A DNA stretch of 64,000 nt from positions 1,203,501-1,267,500 of the forward strand of contig NZ_CP072865.1 in assembly GCF_017948245.1 (NCBI RefSeq), read 5' to 3'. The DNA is from Rhizobium sp. NLR16a. GTDB lineage: Bacteria > Pseudomonadota > Alphaproteobacteria > Rhizobiales > Rhizobiaceae. Below the pieces are notes generated by a model that saw only the letters and a list, made by a program, of their open reading frames with translations, was not told where the DNA came from and did not search any database. The translations under genes were made by a program, and so were the position numbers. Below are positions 16,825-26,130 of this stretch, one piece after another (position 1 is the first letter of the stretch; each line of letters starts with the position of its first letter).

Positions 16825-17034
16825 ATGGCCAATCCCGAAAAAGACGCAGCCGGCCAGTTCGCCAAATCCCGGGCCGACCGCAAAGCCAGCGGTGTGGTGA
16901 GCGCCAAGCCGACCGTAATCACCGGCTCCGAGGACGCCACGGTGAATAAGCGCCCGCCCGGCAAGAAGAAGCCCGAGAAGGACTGGGACATCAATTACGA
17001 TCCCACCGACATGAACGAGGGGCGGATGCGCTGA
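16825..17034 (+). CDS. Small basic protein, 69 residues
   Basis: Begins MANPEKDAAGQFAKSRADRK, is Lys/Arg-rich, and ends with an acidic patch (DWDINYDPTDMNEGRMR). It follows the 66-residue gene by one base. There are no cysteines or membrane segments. Codon use resembles the neighbours, supporting a real gene; function unknown. Confidence 0.65.
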   Translation: MANPEKDAAGQFAKSRADRKASGVVSAKPTVITGSEDATVNKRPPGKKKPEKDWDINYDPTDMNEGRMR

Positions 17035-17049
17035 GATGGTGGTGCGCCT

Positions 17050-17205
17050 GCCTCGTCCTTCGAAACCCTGCGGGGCGTCTCAGGATGAGGCTCTCTTGGG
17101 CGGCGCACTCTCTCTCCTGACGTGCATCCCCCAGCGCCGCGGCGTTCCCAACGCTCGTTATCCTGAGGTGCGTAGGCCGAAGGCCGGAGCCTCGAAGTAC
17201 GCGCT
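17050..17205. repeat. Composite intergenic palindromic repeat, copy A
   Basis: Holds CCTCGTCCTTCGAAACCCTG, then CTCAGGATGAGG and, about 110 bases on, TCCTGAGGTGCGTAGG and GGCCGGAGCCTCGAAG. The same modules recur at 19608, 32532, 33961, 39035, 47011, 47829 and 52023. A further fragment (CCTCAGGATGGCTCTCG) lies near 17252. Confidence 0.7.
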
Positions 17206-17305
17206 CCAACATCGTTTCTTGCATCCATTCTCTGTCAGCGCACCCGGGTCACCTCAGGATGGCTCTCGTGGGCAGTTGGCGCGGTATCTCCCCCTCAGGT
17301 TGAAG

Positions 17306-18196
17306 CTACCTGCCGAAATAGGCCGAGTGGTCGATATCCGCAAGCAGGCCAGGCTCCCTCGGCTGCCAGCCGAGGAGGGCGCGGGTGTGAGCGCTGGAGG
17401 TCGGCACGTCGAAGCCGGCAAACATTGCGAACCAGCCGAAATGCTCCGCCGCCTCTTCCCGTGATAGCGAGACGGCCGGCACGCCGAGGTGGCGGCCGAT
17501 GAGTTCGGCAATCTCCCGGAATGGTATGCCCTCTTCTGCTACTGCCAGAAAGGGGCCCCCCACGGCGCCGCGTTCCAGCGCCAGGCGGTAGACCCGGGCG
17601 GCATCGCGCCGGTGGACGGCTGGCCAGCGGTTGCCCCCATCGCCTATGTAGGCGGAGACGCCCGTCTGCCGGGCCGTCTCTATGAGAATCGGCACGAAGC
17701 CGTGATCGCCGTGACCATGTACCGACGGCGGCAGCCGGACGGTGGAGGCGCGCACGCCCCGGGCGACAAGCGATACTGCGGTGATTTCGGAGGCGCGGGG
17801 ATAGGTCTGCGTCGTCGGCATCGGCGGGTCCTTCTCGGTGCCGATGCGGCCCGGCGCATGTCCGAGGCCGGCGGTGACGAGCAGCGGGCGCTCCGAGCCG
17901 CTGAGGGCTTCGCCGAGCGCCTCGATGGCGCGCCGGTCGACGGCGCAGTTTTCAGCGAATTTGGAGAAATCGTGGTTGAAGCCGGTGTGGATGACACCGT
18001 CGGCCTCGGCTGCGCCGCGCCTGAGGCCTTCCAGATCCTCCAGCATGCCGCGCTGAACGTCGGCGCCGGCGGCTGCCAGTTCCGCCGCCCCCTTGTCCGA
18101 ACGGGCAAGTCCAAGCACGTGGTGGCCGGCGCCGATCAATTCGCTGACGACGGCCGAGCCGACCCAGCCGGTCGCTCCAGTGACGAATACACGCAT
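17306..18196 (-). CDS. Atypical SDR / NAD-dependent epimerase-like protein
   Basis: 296-residue SDR-fold protein. The N-terminal [20 protein letters not shown] carries the NAD(P)-binding GATGWVG motif, and the [20 protein letters not shown] pattern is typical of the atypical a5-like subgroup of nucleoside-diphosphate-sugar epimerase relatives. The usual YxxxK is replaced by YPRASE, so catalysis may differ. ATG 18196 has GGAGATATC in front. It is divergent from the HTH gene at 18287 and probably its target, as often seen for this regulator/SDR pair. Confidence 0.8.
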   Translation of the reverse strand: MRVFVTGATGWVGSAVVSELIGAGHHVLGLARSDKGAAELAAAGADVQRGMLEDLEGLRRGAAEADGVIHTGFNHDFSKFAENCAVDRRAIEALGEALSGSERPLLVTAGLGHAPGRIGTEKDPPMPTTQTYPRASEITAVSLVARGVRASTVRLPPSVHGHGDHGFVPILIETARQTGVSAYIGDGGNRWPAVHRRDAARVYRLALERGAVGGPFLAVAEEGIPFREIAELIGRHLGVPAVSLSREEAAEHFGWFAMFAGFDVPTSSAHTRALLGWQPREPGLLADIDHSAYFGR

Positions 18197-18240
18197 GTCG
18201 ATATCTCCTGATGTGACGGGACAGATATCGAGTAGGCTGC

Positions 18241-18272
18241 TATCATGGTAAAGTAGTGATATTATCATGGTA
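18241..18272. promoter_or_regulatory. Direct repeats TATCATGGTA in the SDR/HTH divergent promoter
   Basis: TATCATGGTA occurs at 18241-18250 and again at 18263-18272, 22 bases apart (two helical turns), in the 90-base gap between the divergent starts at 18196 and 18287. Candidate binding sites for the HTH protein encoded at 18287. Confidence 0.55.
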
Positions 18273-18286
18273 TAAGAGCTAACTGG

Positions 18287-19111
18287 ATGAACGAATTCAT
18301 CAGCTCCGAAAATCGGCTGGGCGCTTACCTCAAAGATCGCCGCGCCAGGCTCGATCCCGCCGCCCTCGGCTTTGCCGGCGAGCGCCGCCGCACGCCCGGC
18401 CTGCGCCGCGAGGAGGTGGCGAGCCGCGCCAATATCAGTCCGACCTGGTACACTTGGTTGGAGCAGGGCCGCGGCGGCGCGCCGTCCGCCGACGTGCTTG
18501 ACCGGATCTCACGGGCGCTGATGCTAACCGATGTCGAGCGCGAGCACCTCTTCCTGATCGGCCTCGGCCGCCCGCCAGAAGTGCGCTACCGCAGGCAAGA
18601 GGGTGTCACGCCGCGGCTGCAGGGCGTGCTCGACGCGCTCGACCCTTGCCCAGCGCTGATCCGCACCGCGATCTGGGATGTCGTCGCCTGGAACCGCGCG
18701 GCGACCGTGCTGCTTACCGATTATGGCGCGCTGGCGCCGGAAGAGCGCAACGTGCTGCGCTTCATCTTCCTCGATCCGCGGGTGCGCGCGGCCCAATATG
18801 ACTGGGAAAGTGTCGCCCGCTTCGTCGTCGCCGCTTTTCGGGTGGATGCGGCGCGCGCCGGTGCTGCCGCCGAGGTGGAGCCGCTCGTCGACGAGCTCTG
18901 TCGCAAGAGCCCGGAATTCCGGGCCATGTGGCGCGACCACGATGTACGCACCCACGGCGAGGGCGCCAAACACATCAAGCACCCAGTGCTCGGGCTGCTC
19001 TCCTTCGAATATTCGGCGTTTCAGGTGGATGGCCGGCCGGATCTCAGCATGGTGGTGTACAATCCGGCGACGGCGCAGGATGTTGCGAAGATCAGGGCAT
19101 TGGTCGGGTGA
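18287..19111 (+). CDS. XRE-type HTH regulator with MmyB-like ligand-binding domain
   Basis: 274-residue regulator. The N-terminal XRE helix-turn-helix ([20 protein letters not shown] and [20 protein letters not shown], about residues 33-72) is followed by the MmyB-like PAS-fold domain (about 105-270: [41 protein letters not shown]). Members usually repress a divergent oxidoreductase gene. The ATG lies 14 bases beyond the second TATCATGGTA repeat, suggesting autoregulation. Confidence 0.85.
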   Translation: MNEFISSENRLGAYLKDRRARLDPAALGFAGERRRTPGLRREEVASRANISPTWYTWLEQGRGGAPSADVLDRISRALMLTDVEREHLFLIGLGRPPEVRYRRQEGVTPRLQGVLDALDPCPALIRTAIWDVVAWNRAATVLLTDYGALAPEERNVLRFIFLDPRVRAAQYDWESVARFVVAAFRVDAARAGAAAEVEPLVDELCRKSPEFRAMWRDHDVRTHGEGAKHIKHPVLGLLSFEYSAFQVDGRPDLSMVVYNPATAQDVAKIRALVG

Positions 19112-19138
19112 GGCAGCCGGCGCTGGCGGCAGATCCCT

Positions 19139-19552
19139 TCAGTCGACTACCTTCACGCTCAGCACACTTTCTTCAGTCTTCTTCTCTTCATATGGGGAGC
19201 GGATGACGAGCCGGTCGCTACCGGTGTAGCCCTTTTTAGCGGTATAATACCCGACGACGCCGTTGACCTTGACCGTCTGGCACTTTGAGGTTTTTCCCTC
19301 GAGCTTGGGGAAGAGGGGTTCGTGGACGATTTCAAGGCGCCCGTGTTTGGGTTTTTCGACAACATCCATGGCGGGATAGTCAATATGGCGGCAGTCGTCG
19401 TCGATATGCCAGTTCTTGGCCACCAGGGTTCTGACGCCGCTACGCACTGGGAAAGATAGGGACTGCTGTCGGAAGCCCTCCGAGCTTGTCGTGCAGCTCG
19501 AAAGGAGACCCGTCACCAGGGATAATGCGGCGAATATAAATAGGTTTTTCAA
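19139..19552 (-). CDS. Predicted lipoprotein with TTG start
   Basis: 137-residue exported protein. The likely start is TTG at 19552 (GGAG five bases upstream), giving KNLFIFAALSLVTGLLSSC, a lipoprotein signal with lipobox LSSC. The frame extends further upstream to 19669, but that part lies in a dispersed repeat and is not credible. The mature part has cysteines in DDCRHIDYPAM and SKCQTVKVNG and a repeat-like beta pattern ending TGSDRLVIRSPY. No family recognised. It converges on the HTH gene. Confidence 0.6.
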   Translation of the reverse strand: MKNLFIFAALSLVTGLLSSCTTSSEGFRQQSLSFPVRSGVRTLVAKNWHIDDDCRHIDYPAMDVVEKPKHGRLEIVHEPLFPKLEGKTSKCQTVKVNGVVGYYTAKKGYTGSDRLVIRSPYEEKKTEESVLSVKVVD

Positions 19553-19607
19553 ATTTTCTCCGTCGATCTCTGCGGAGGCTCTGATGAGCTTCGATGCGGC
19601 ATTCCCG

Positions 19608-19664
19608 ACCACCCTCATGCTGAGGCGCGCAGCCTGAAGGGCGGAGCCTCGAAGCATGCGCCGC
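19608..19664. repeat. Intergenic palindromic repeat, copy B (partial)
   Basis: CCACCCTCATGCTGAGGCGC followed by GGGCGGAGCCTCGAAGCATG, the half-module of the repeat family described at 17050. It lies upstream of the lipoprotein gene and mimics a coding extension. Confidence 0.6.
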
Positions 19665-19740
19665 CGCATTATTCTTGCGTTTGGGGAGTGATGTTTATCC
19701 GGCCGATGTCTGACAATCCGGCCGGTATATCTGTCACCGC

Positions 19741-20763
19741 TTACTGCAGCGTGCGCGTCTGAATGGGTTCGGCCGGCGCATGAGAAGGGGACGCGGACAG
19801 AGAGTTTCCTTCCAGGCCAGTCGCCACCACCGAGACGCGGAATTTGCCGTCGAGGCTGCGGTCGAAAATCGCGCCGACGACGATATCGGCATCGTCCTGC
19901 ACTTCGTCGCGAATGCGGCTTGCCGCTTCATCCACCTCGAACAGGGTCATATCCGAGCCGCCGGAGATCGAGATCAGCACGCCCTTGGCGCCCTTCATCG
20001 AGATATCGTCCAGAAGCGGGTTGGCGATTGCCGCTTCCGCCGCCTTCATCGCCCGGCTTTCGCCGGCGGCTTCGCCGGTGCCCATCATCGCACGGCCCAT
20101 GCCCTGCATGACCGACTTCACGTCGGCGAAATCGAGGTTGATCAGACCTTCCTTGACGATGAGATCGGTGATGCAGCCGACGCCGGCAAAGAGCACGCGG
20201 TCGGCCGTCATGAAGGCATCGGCGAAGGTAGTTTTCGCATCGGCGATGCGGAAAAGGTTTTGATTGGGAATGACGATCACGGTATCGGCCGCCTGACGAA
20301 GCGCCTCGATGCCAGCTTCCGCCGTCCGCATGCGGCGATTGCCCTCGAAGGTAAACGGCTTGGTGACGACACCAACGGTCAGGATGCCGGCCGCACGTGC
20401 GGCGCGCGCGATGACCGGGGCTGCGCCAGTGCCCGTTCCTCCGCCCATGCCGGCGGTGACGAAACACATGTGCGATCCTGCCAGGTGATCCATGATCTCG
20501 TCGAGCGACTCTTCTGCCGCCGCATGTCCGATTTCCGGCAGGGAACCGGCGCCGAGGCCCTCCGTCACATTCGCGCCGAGCTGAATGCGGCGCGATGCCT
20601 TGGATGTGGCGAGAACCTGGGCATCGGTGTTTGCGGCGACGAATTCGACGCCCGCCAGCTTTTCCGCGATCATATTGTTGATCGCATTGCCACCGCCGCC
20701 GCCGACGCCAACCACGGTGATTTGCGGCCGCAGCCCGGTAATGCCGCTCTTGGCGTCCGTCAT
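19741..20763 (-). CDS. ftsZ: FtsZ2: short cell-division GTPase paralogue
   Basis: 340-residue tubulin-like GTPase. The signature loop [15 protein letters not shown] (near 105-119), N-terminal [28 protein letters not shown] and T7-loop [15 protein letters not shown] are intact, so GTP binding and polymerisation are expected. The protein ends about 20 residues after the conserved core, without the long linker and C-terminal FtsA/ZipA-binding peptide of the principal rhizobial FtsZ. No ftsQ/ftsA or mur genes are nearby, as expected for the second copy (FtsZ2 of Sinorhizobium type). AAGGAGAAGACG precedes the ATG. Confidence 0.9.
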   Translation of the reverse strand: MTDAKSGITGLRPQITVVGVGGGGGNAINNMIAEKLAGVEFVAANTDAQVLATSKASRRIQLGANVTEGLGAGSLPEIGHAAAEESLDEIMDHLAGSHMCFVTAGMGGGTGTGAAPVIARAARAAGILTVGVVTKPFTFEGNRRMRTAEAGIEALRQAADTVIVIPNQNLFRIADAKTTFADAFMTADRVLFAGVGCITDLIVKEGLINLDFADVKSVMQGMGRAMMGTGEAAGESRAMKAAEAAIANPLLDDISMKGAKGVLISISGGSDMTLFEVDEAASRIRDEVQDDADIVVGAIFDRSLDGKFRVSVVATGLEGNSLSASPSHAPAEPIQTRTLQ

Positions 20764-21081
20764 CGTCTTCTCCTTTGGTATCTCGTTTCCGCACGCCCTC
20801 GTCGCGGACAGCGAATCGGCGTTGAGCATAGTCGCCCAACAAGGCAGAGGCGAGGCGAAAGAAGCCGTGTCGACTTGAGCGACACGAAGTTCTCGGCAGC
20901 TCTGCATCGGCAAATCCGAAGCGGCGGGCAAGCGCATGACGCTTCCTCTCGCAGCCGGGCGTGTTCGCAGGTGAAACGTCCCGGCCGCGCTGCTGATTTC
21001 GATTACAAGCGCCAACGGGGCGTGAACTAAAGCCGCGCCGCGGTGTTTACAGGCATGCGTCTTCTCTGAAAGGAACATACC
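20764..21081. promoter_or_regulatory. Divergent intergenic region between ftsZ2 and a secreted-protein gene
   Basis: About 320 bases without a credible gene; upstream extensions of the ftsZ frame lack a start site. It must hold the two promoters. I see no clear operator or hairpin. Confidence 0.4.
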
Positions 21082-21477
21082 ATGCAAAGACTCTTACTAT
21101 CCGGTCTTGCCCTTGCAGCGTCGGCCGCCGCCGCGTTTGCCCAACAACCGCCCGCCCCACCACCCGCCAGCGAGCCACCCGCAGCGAACGAGCCCGCATC
21201 GCCACCCCCGCCTGCGCCTGATGATGAGAGGGTGATGCGTCGCGGGCCGGATGAGCAGTCCCGAGACCGCCCCGACTACCGGTGGCATGGTTCGAGAGGC
21301 GACATGGGCTTCCGTGGTTACCACGGTCATCGCCTGCCGCCGCCGTCCAAGGCAGCCCGTTTTCAGATCGAGGATGGAAATACACGGATCGACCTGAAAT
21401 GCGCCGAGGACGAGCCGACGAAGGTATGCGCCGATCTCTTGCTCCAGGTTATGGATCGCCTGCAGGGTCAGGATTGA
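21082..21477 (+). CDS. Proline-rich exported protein
   Basis: 131-residue protein with a classic signal peptide ([20 protein letters not shown], cleavage before QQPP), then a Pro/Ala/Glu-rich stretch to about residue 48, an Arg/Asp-rich part, and a compact C-terminal domain with two cysteines ([20 protein letters not shown]). AAAGGAACATACC precedes the ATG. Periplasmic location predicted; function unknown. Similar short proteins with a C-terminal Cys pair are common in rhizobia. Confidence 0.75.
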   Translation: MQRLLLSGLALAASAAAAFAQQPPAPPPASEPPAANEPASPPPPAPDDERVMRRGPDEQSRDRPDYRWHGSRGDMGFRGYHGHRLPPPSKAARFQIEDGNTRIDLKCAEDEPTKVCADLLLQVMDRLQGQD

Positions 21478-21585
21478 CTTCACACAGCCGCGCTTGTCAC
21501 GCAAGGCTCGCGCCAGCTTCGATTGGCAGAAGGCAATCATTGATTCCTCCCAGGACTTAATGCCGACCGATTTTCAGCATGAGCA

Positions 21586-21613
21586 ACCCCGTCAATGATT
21601 GGCGGGGTTTTTT
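21586..21613 (+). terminator. Rho-independent terminator
   Basis: Stem ACCCCG (21586-21591) and CGGGGT (21603-21608) with a loop of 11 bases, followed by a run of T to 21613. It lies about 110 bases after the Pro-rich gene. Confidence 0.75.
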
Positions 21614-21664
21614 GCTGGCAGGCAGGCGATGTCTGCGATCATCGCGACGCCAGCCTAACTTCGC

Positions 21665-22183
21665 TCAAGACCTGCACGGCGGAAATCGCACACAGTCCGC
21701 GGCATCGAACGTCACCGACAATTGCACCCGGTTCCGATTTGCCCAGTTGATCGCTGGCTGCGATTTTGCCTTCGGGATTTTGGTGGCGATCGTGCAATGC
21801 GGCACCCAGTTGCCGGGCCGATAGTGCTCGCGACAGTGGAATGGATCGACCTCCTGGTGAAGGGCCGCATGTAGCCGGATGAGCAGTTCGTCGTCGTTCG
21901 GCCGCGCCCATAAGACGAGGAATTCGTTTTCGAAGTAACTAATCTCTGAAAAACTTAACGTAACGGCAGGGTGGATGCGGAAAACACGCTCGGCTGCCTC
22001 GGCCATTCGGTCGACTGCAATCTCCTGATAAACGGCGAGGGTGATATGAGGCGGATAGTTCAAAGCCCGCATCGAAGCCGTCTCTTCGAATGCCGCGGCC
22101 TCATCCCCTGCGTCACCTCGCGCGGTTACGCGCAGGACGATCTCCTCGACGGCGTCGTCATCGTCGGCGCCAGCGCCATGCAT
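21665..22183 (-). CDS. 2H phosphoesterase (2'-5' RNA ligase-like)
   Basis: 172-residue protein with the two HxT motifs that define the 2H superfamily: PPHITLAV near residue 45 and VPHCTIATK near 135. Such enzymes hydrolyse cyclic nucleotide or 2',3'-cyclic phosphodiester bonds. The start is uncertain: ATG 22183 has no strong ribosome site, and a TTG five codons earlier is possible. It is divergent from blh. The substrate is not predictable. Confidence 0.75.
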   Translation of the reverse strand: MHGAGADDDDAVEEIVLRVTARGDAGDEAAAFEETASMRALNYPPHITLAVYQEIAVDRMAEAAERVFRIHPAVTLSFSEISYFENEFLVLWARPNDDELLIRLHAALHQEVDPFHCREHYRPGNWVPHCTIATKIPKAKSQPAINWANRNRVQLSVTFDAADCVRFPPCRS

Positions 22184-22336
22184 GCGGAGATCAAGCAAGG
22201 GGCGGCGACGCTGTCGTTTTGACCAGCTGGGCGAGCGCGAGAACAGGCGCCTCTATTCTTGCGCTCGGCAATATACTTGTGAGATTGTACGGTTATACGT
22301 GCGATACTGCGTGGTCAGGGCGGCGCGGAGGCTTCG

Positions 22337-23617
22337 ATGATGCCCGTGAGGGTCAATGAGCGGATATCGGTGGCGGGGCAGCCCGATCCAGCCGGTTTTG
22401 TCGATTTCGCCAAGGAGGGGTTCGCCGCCATTATCAACGCCAGACCCGATGGCGAGGAGCCGGGCCAGCCAGGCAATGCAGCAGAAAAGATTTCCGCTGC
22501 CGCCGCCGGGCTTTCCTACAGTTTCGTGCCGGTGAACGGCAAAGAGATTACCGAGGGCGATATCCGCGCCTTTCAGGCGGCGATGACTGAGGCGAAGGGA
22601 CCGGTCTTCGCTCATTGCAAGAGCGGCACGCGGGCATTGACACTCTATGTGCTGGGCGAGGTGCTCGACGGGCGGATGAAGCCGGAGGACGTCCAGACCT
22701 TCGGCGAAGGCCTCGGTTTCGATCTTGCCGGCGCGCGCCGCTGGCTCGAAAAAGCGGCAAGCCAGCGGCTTCAGGTGAAGGCCTTTTTCGAGCCCCGCAC
22801 CTGCAGCGTGCAATATGTCGCGTCAGATCGGGTGACGAAACGCTGTGCGATCATCGATCCGGTATTCGACTTCGACGAGATGTCGGGCGCGACGGGAACG
22901 GTGAGCGCCGACGCCATCCTTGCCTATATCGAGAGCGAGGGGATGACGGTCGAGTGGATACTCGACACACATCCGCATGCCGATCACTTCTCCGCCGCCC
23001 ATTATCTCAAGGAAAAGACCGGCGCGCAGACGGCGATCGGCGTCCATATCACCGATGTGCAGAGGCTTTGGAAAGAGATCTATAACTGGCCGGCGCTAGC
23101 GACCAACGGCTCGCAGTGGGACCGGCTGTTTGCCGATGGCGACACGTTTGAAATCGGCGGCCTTACGGCCCGCGTGATGTTTTCGCCCGGCCATACGCTG
23201 GCATCGGTGACCTATGTGATCGGCGACGCCGCCTTTGTGCACGATACGATGTTCACGCCGGATTCAGGGACTGCGCGCGCGGATTTTCCGGGCGGCAGTG
23301 CGGCCGCTCTCTGGCACTCGATCCAGGCGATCCTGTCGCTGCCGGAGGAGACCCGCCTCTTTTCCGGCCATGATTACCAGCCGGGCGGTCGTCACCCGCG
23401 CTGGGAAAGCACGGTCGCAGCCCAAAAGCGCGCCAATCCGCATATTGCAGGCATGGATGAGGCCGGTTTCGTGGCGCTGCGTCAGGTGCGCGACCGTACG
23501 CTGCCCAAGCCGAAGCTGATGCTGCATGCGCTGCAGGTCAACATTCGCGGCGGTCGGCTGCCGGAACCAGAGGAGAATGGCCGCCGGTATCTGAAGATCC
23601 CGCTGGATGCCTTATGA
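22337..23617 (+). CDS. blh: Blh: fused DUF442 sulfurtransferase-like domain and MBL-fold persulfide dioxygenase
   Basis: 426-residue two-domain protein. The N-terminal domain (about 1-140) is the DUF442 phosphatase-like sulfurtransferase with active-site loop FAHCKSGTRA (Cys near 94). The C-terminal metallo-beta-lactamase domain (about 148-390) has ILDTHPHADHFSAAHYLKEK, FSPGHTLASVTYV, FVHDTMF and LFSGHDYQPGG, the iron-binding pattern of ETHE1-type persulfide dioxygenases. This fusion is the Blh protein of the BigR-controlled H2S/persulfide detoxification operon of Agrobacterium and Xylella. No bigR or sulfur-transporter gene flanks it here. Confidence 0.85.
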   Translation: MMPVRVNERISVAGQPDPAGFVDFAKEGFAAIINARPDGEEPGQPGNAAEKISAAAAGLSYSFVPVNGKEITEGDIRAFQAAMTEAKGPVFAHCKSGTRALTLYVLGEVLDGRMKPEDVQTFGEGLGFDLAGARRWLEKAASQRLQVKAFFEPRTCSVQYVASDRVTKRCAIIDPVFDFDEMSGATGTVSADAILAYIESEGMTVEWILDTHPHADHFSAAHYLKEKTGAQTAIGVHITDVQRLWKEIYNWPALATNGSQWDRLFADGDTFEIGGLTARVMFSPGHTLASVTYVIGDAAFVHDTMFTPDSGTARADFPGGSAAALWHSIQAILSLPEETRLFSGHDYQPGGRHPRWESTVAAQKRANPHIAGMDEAGFVALRQVRDRTLPKPKLMLHALQVNIRGGRLPEPEENGRRYLKIPLDAL

Positions 23618-23722
23618 TGGAGGCGGCGAGGTGCCGACTGCCGGCATGAACTCGCTGGCCTTTTTCCCGGACTGGCCTATGATTTCCCAGAATGTATGCG
23701 CCTGGTCGAACGGAGTTTCGAA

Positions 23723-24286
23723 ATGCTCGAACGAAATCAGCTTCCTTTGCGCCCGGCAGCTCCCGGTTTCGCCGTCGCCTGGGTCACGGTCATTGCCGGC
23801 GTCAGTGTCGCTCTCAGCCTGCTTTTCGCCTGCGTCACGCCTTTCGTTGCCCTGGCGGCAGTCTCGGCTGTCGTTCTTCCCCGGAAGATGGCGATAATGG
23901 CGGTGCTGCTCGCCTGGCTTGCCAACCAGACGGTCGGATATCTCATACTCGGCTATCCCCAGACCTTCGACAGTTTTGCTTGGGGGCTGACGATCGGTAT
24001 CGCCGCATTTGCATCGCTCGTGGCATCACTCGGCGTGCTTCGCCTCAAGGCCGGCCCTGCCGCCACCATGGCCGGCGCCTTTATCGCCGGGTTCGTCGCG
24101 TATGAAGCTGTGCTCTTAGCCGCGACGGTAGTGCTTCCTTCCGGCGATGACGCGTTTTCGGCAGCGGTCGTCGCCGAGGTTCTTTTGATCAATTCTCTCG
24201 CTGTGATCGGACTGATCTGCCTGCATGCCGGTGCAGCGGCCGGCCGCGCGCTTGTTGCAGCACAGCCGGGACCGGCGCTGCCTTAG
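23723..24286 (+). CDS. Polytopic membrane protein, unknown
   Basis: 187-residue hydrophobic protein with about six membrane segments (for example FAVAWVTVIAGVSVALSLLF, MAIMAVLLAWLANQTVGYLI and LLINSLAVIGLICLHAGAAA). ATG 23723 is preceded by ACGGAG at a good distance; nine more upstream codons are possible. It follows blh by about 100 bases, so cotranscription is possible, but it does not resemble the YeeE/YedE transporters of bigR operons. Function unknown. Confidence 0.7.
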   Translation: MLERNQLPLRPAAPGFAVAWVTVIAGVSVALSLLFACVTPFVALAAVSAVVLPRKMAIMAVLLAWLANQTVGYLILGYPQTFDSFAWGLTIGIAAFASLVASLGVLRLKAGPAATMAGAFIAGFVAYEAVLLAATVVLPSGDDAFSAAVVAEVLLINSLAVIGLICLHAGAAAGRALVAAQPGPALP

Positions 24287-24441
24287 GCCTTTGCCTTCAC
24301 GCATGTCGTTTCAAAGCTGCCCGGTGGCCTTCCGACGCTGCGCAGAATGTGTGAAGGCGGGTTGAGATAGCGGCCGCCAACGGCTATCTCGTTCAGACCC
24401 GCAAGCGGATCCTCCGCCAAACCACAAGGCGCATAGCTTCC

Positions 24442-25365
24442 ATGAGCCCCGATTTCCTCGTTACCCATTCCGGTGGTTTCCATGCCGACGAACTGCTGTC
24501 GAGCGTCATCCTGACGCGGCTTTTCCCGCAGGCGCGTCTGATCCGCAGCCGGGCGCCGGAATGGATTACGCCAGCCCCGGACCGGATCATCTATGATGTC
24601 GGCGGAGCCTATGATCCTGCCGCGGGCATATTCGATCATCATCAGCGCGGCGCGCCGCTGCGCGACGATGGCCAGCCCTACAGCTCGTTCGGCCTGATCT
24701 GGAAGCATTATGGCCGCGAATATCTCGCAGCCTCCGGTCTTCCCGATCATTATGTCGAAGCCCTCCACGCCGCTTTCGACATTGGTTTCGTGCTGCCGAT
24801 CGACCTGACCGACAATGGCGCGCTCAGCCCGTCGGGTCCTTTGGCGGGCCTGACGCTGCCGGCGCTGCTCGAGACCCTGAAACCGGTGTTCGATGAGGTG
24901 GAACCTGAGGCTGACGATCGTGCCTTCCATGCGGCGCTGGCCATTGCACGCCGTTTCATCGATGCCGGGATCGCCCAGAGGGCCGCAAAACTGCGGGCCG
25001 AGGCGATCGTGTATCGGGCGATCGGGGCTGCGGCGCAGGGGCGCATTCTGGAATTGCCGAGAGGGATGCCCTTCCGCCCAGCCATCGTCAAGGCCGGCGC
25101 CGACCAGCTGCTGTTCGTCGTCCACCCGCGCGAAAAGGATTGGTGCGTGACCGGCATTCGCCGCGCCGACGACGGGTTCGAGCTCCGGGCCGATCTGCCG
25201 GCAAGCTGGGCCGGCCTTACCAATGGTGAGCTGGAGGCGGTCTGCGGCATCGAGGGAGCGAGCTTCTGCCATAACGGCCGCTTCATCGCTGCCGCCAAGA
25301 CCCGAGAGGCGGCGCTTGCCATGGCCGAATTGGCCGTTCAAGAGGCGCTTTCGATCGGAGCATAA
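24442..25365 (+). CDS. MYG1-family protein (DHH-like exonuclease fold)
   Basis: 307-residue MYG1/GAMM1 protein. Family motifs are clear: VTHSGGFHADELLSSVIL at the N-terminus, IIYDVGGAYDPAAGIFDHHQ near residue 50, and YSSFGLIWKHYG near 80; the acidic and His residues form a DHH-type metal site. Eukaryotic MYG1 is an RNA exonuclease, while bacterial members are untested. The C-terminal half (WCVTGIRR, PASWAGLTNGELEAVCGIEG) also matches. Single gene with no obvious operon. Confidence 0.85.
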   Translation: MSPDFLVTHSGGFHADELLSSVILTRLFPQARLIRSRAPEWITPAPDRIIYDVGGAYDPAAGIFDHHQRGAPLRDDGQPYSSFGLIWKHYGREYLAASGLPDHYVEALHAAFDIGFVLPIDLTDNGALSPSGPLAGLTLPALLETLKPVFDEVEPEADDRAFHAALAIARRFIDAGIAQRAAKLRAEAIVYRAIGAAAQGRILELPRGMPFRPAIVKAGADQLLFVVHPREKDWCVTGIRRADDGFELRADLPASWAGLTNGELEAVCGIEGASFCHNGRFIAAAKTREAALAMAELAVQEALSIGA

Positions 25366-25585
25366 GTCGGATGGCGCGGCGCCATTCTCCAGCAGATCAT
25401 CGCGTGCTGACCGGATTTTGGACCGGCATTCGCGTCGGGCCACAGGGTATCGGATTGTGCCCAAGTGCCAGCAATCGTGGAAGCGATTGACTTGCATCCG
25501 CGATGGACTAACTTTAACCCCTAGCAACCACCACCCCCGCGCGAATGATGGCCGAGGGTGAGAGTGGCTGGCGACCTTGAGGAGG

Positions 25586-25987
25586 ATGAGGTTTGCCGTG
25601 GATTACCGTGTTATTCTGCTGATCGCCGCATCCGTCATTGCCCTTTCCCCTCCCAACGCTGGAGCGCAGGAGGGGGACGCGACGGCCGGCGCCACCGTTT
25701 TCAAAAAATGCGCGACCTGTCATATCGTCGAGTCCGATACGAACAAGGTGGGTCCGTCACTGAACAAGCTGTTCGGCCGAAAGGCCGGAACGCATCCTGA
25801 TTTTGCTTATTCTGCGGGAATGAAGGCGGCCGGCGAAGGTGGTCTCGTCTGGGACGAGACTACGTTGCGTGACTATCTGCACAATCCGAAAGCCAAGGTG
25901 AAGGGCACCAAAATGGCCTTTGCAGGGGTGAAGGATGACCAGGAGATCACCAATCTTATCGCCTATCTCAAACAATATTCCCAATGA
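25586..25987 (+). CDS. Small class I cytochrome c (cytochrome c550/c2-like)
   Basis: 133-residue exported c-type cytochrome: signal peptide (YRVILLIAASVIALSPPNAGA), haem-attachment CATCH in VFKKCATCHIVE, GPSLNKLFGRKAGT, and Met axial ligand in KGTKMAFAGVKDDQE, as in mitochondrial-type cytochromes. The start is ATG 25586, or GTG 25598 which has GAGG six bases upstream. A weak hairpin spans the stop codon (25976-25996). It lies 143 bases before the oxidase operon on the same strand and is the likely electron donor. Confidence 0.85.
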   Translation: MRFAVDYRVILLIAASVIALSPPNAGAQEGDATAGATVFKKCATCHIVESDTNKVGPSLNKLFGRKAGTHPDFAYSAGMKAAGEGGLVWDETTLRDYLHNPKAKVKGTKMAFAGVKDDQEITNLIAYLKQYSQ

Positions 25988-26130
25988 TGGGGAATACTTC
26001 CAAATGACGGGTTGCCGGCGGCGGCGCATGCCTAAATCGCCGTAATTGCCGACATTTTCTATTTGTGCGATAATAAACTCGACATTTGTGGAGTGCGGTT
26101 TCACGGTCGGTCGGCCCAGGAGGGGCGGAA

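Noticed and set aside
17306..18196. Classical SDR with YxxxK catalytic pair
   Set aside because: The expected Tyr-x3-Lys is not present (YPRASE), so I call it atypical rather than a standard dehydrogenase.
22250..22336. Possible BigR operator before blh
   Set aside because: The stretch is AT-rich (AATATACTTG) but shows no clear inverted repeat I could match to a known site.
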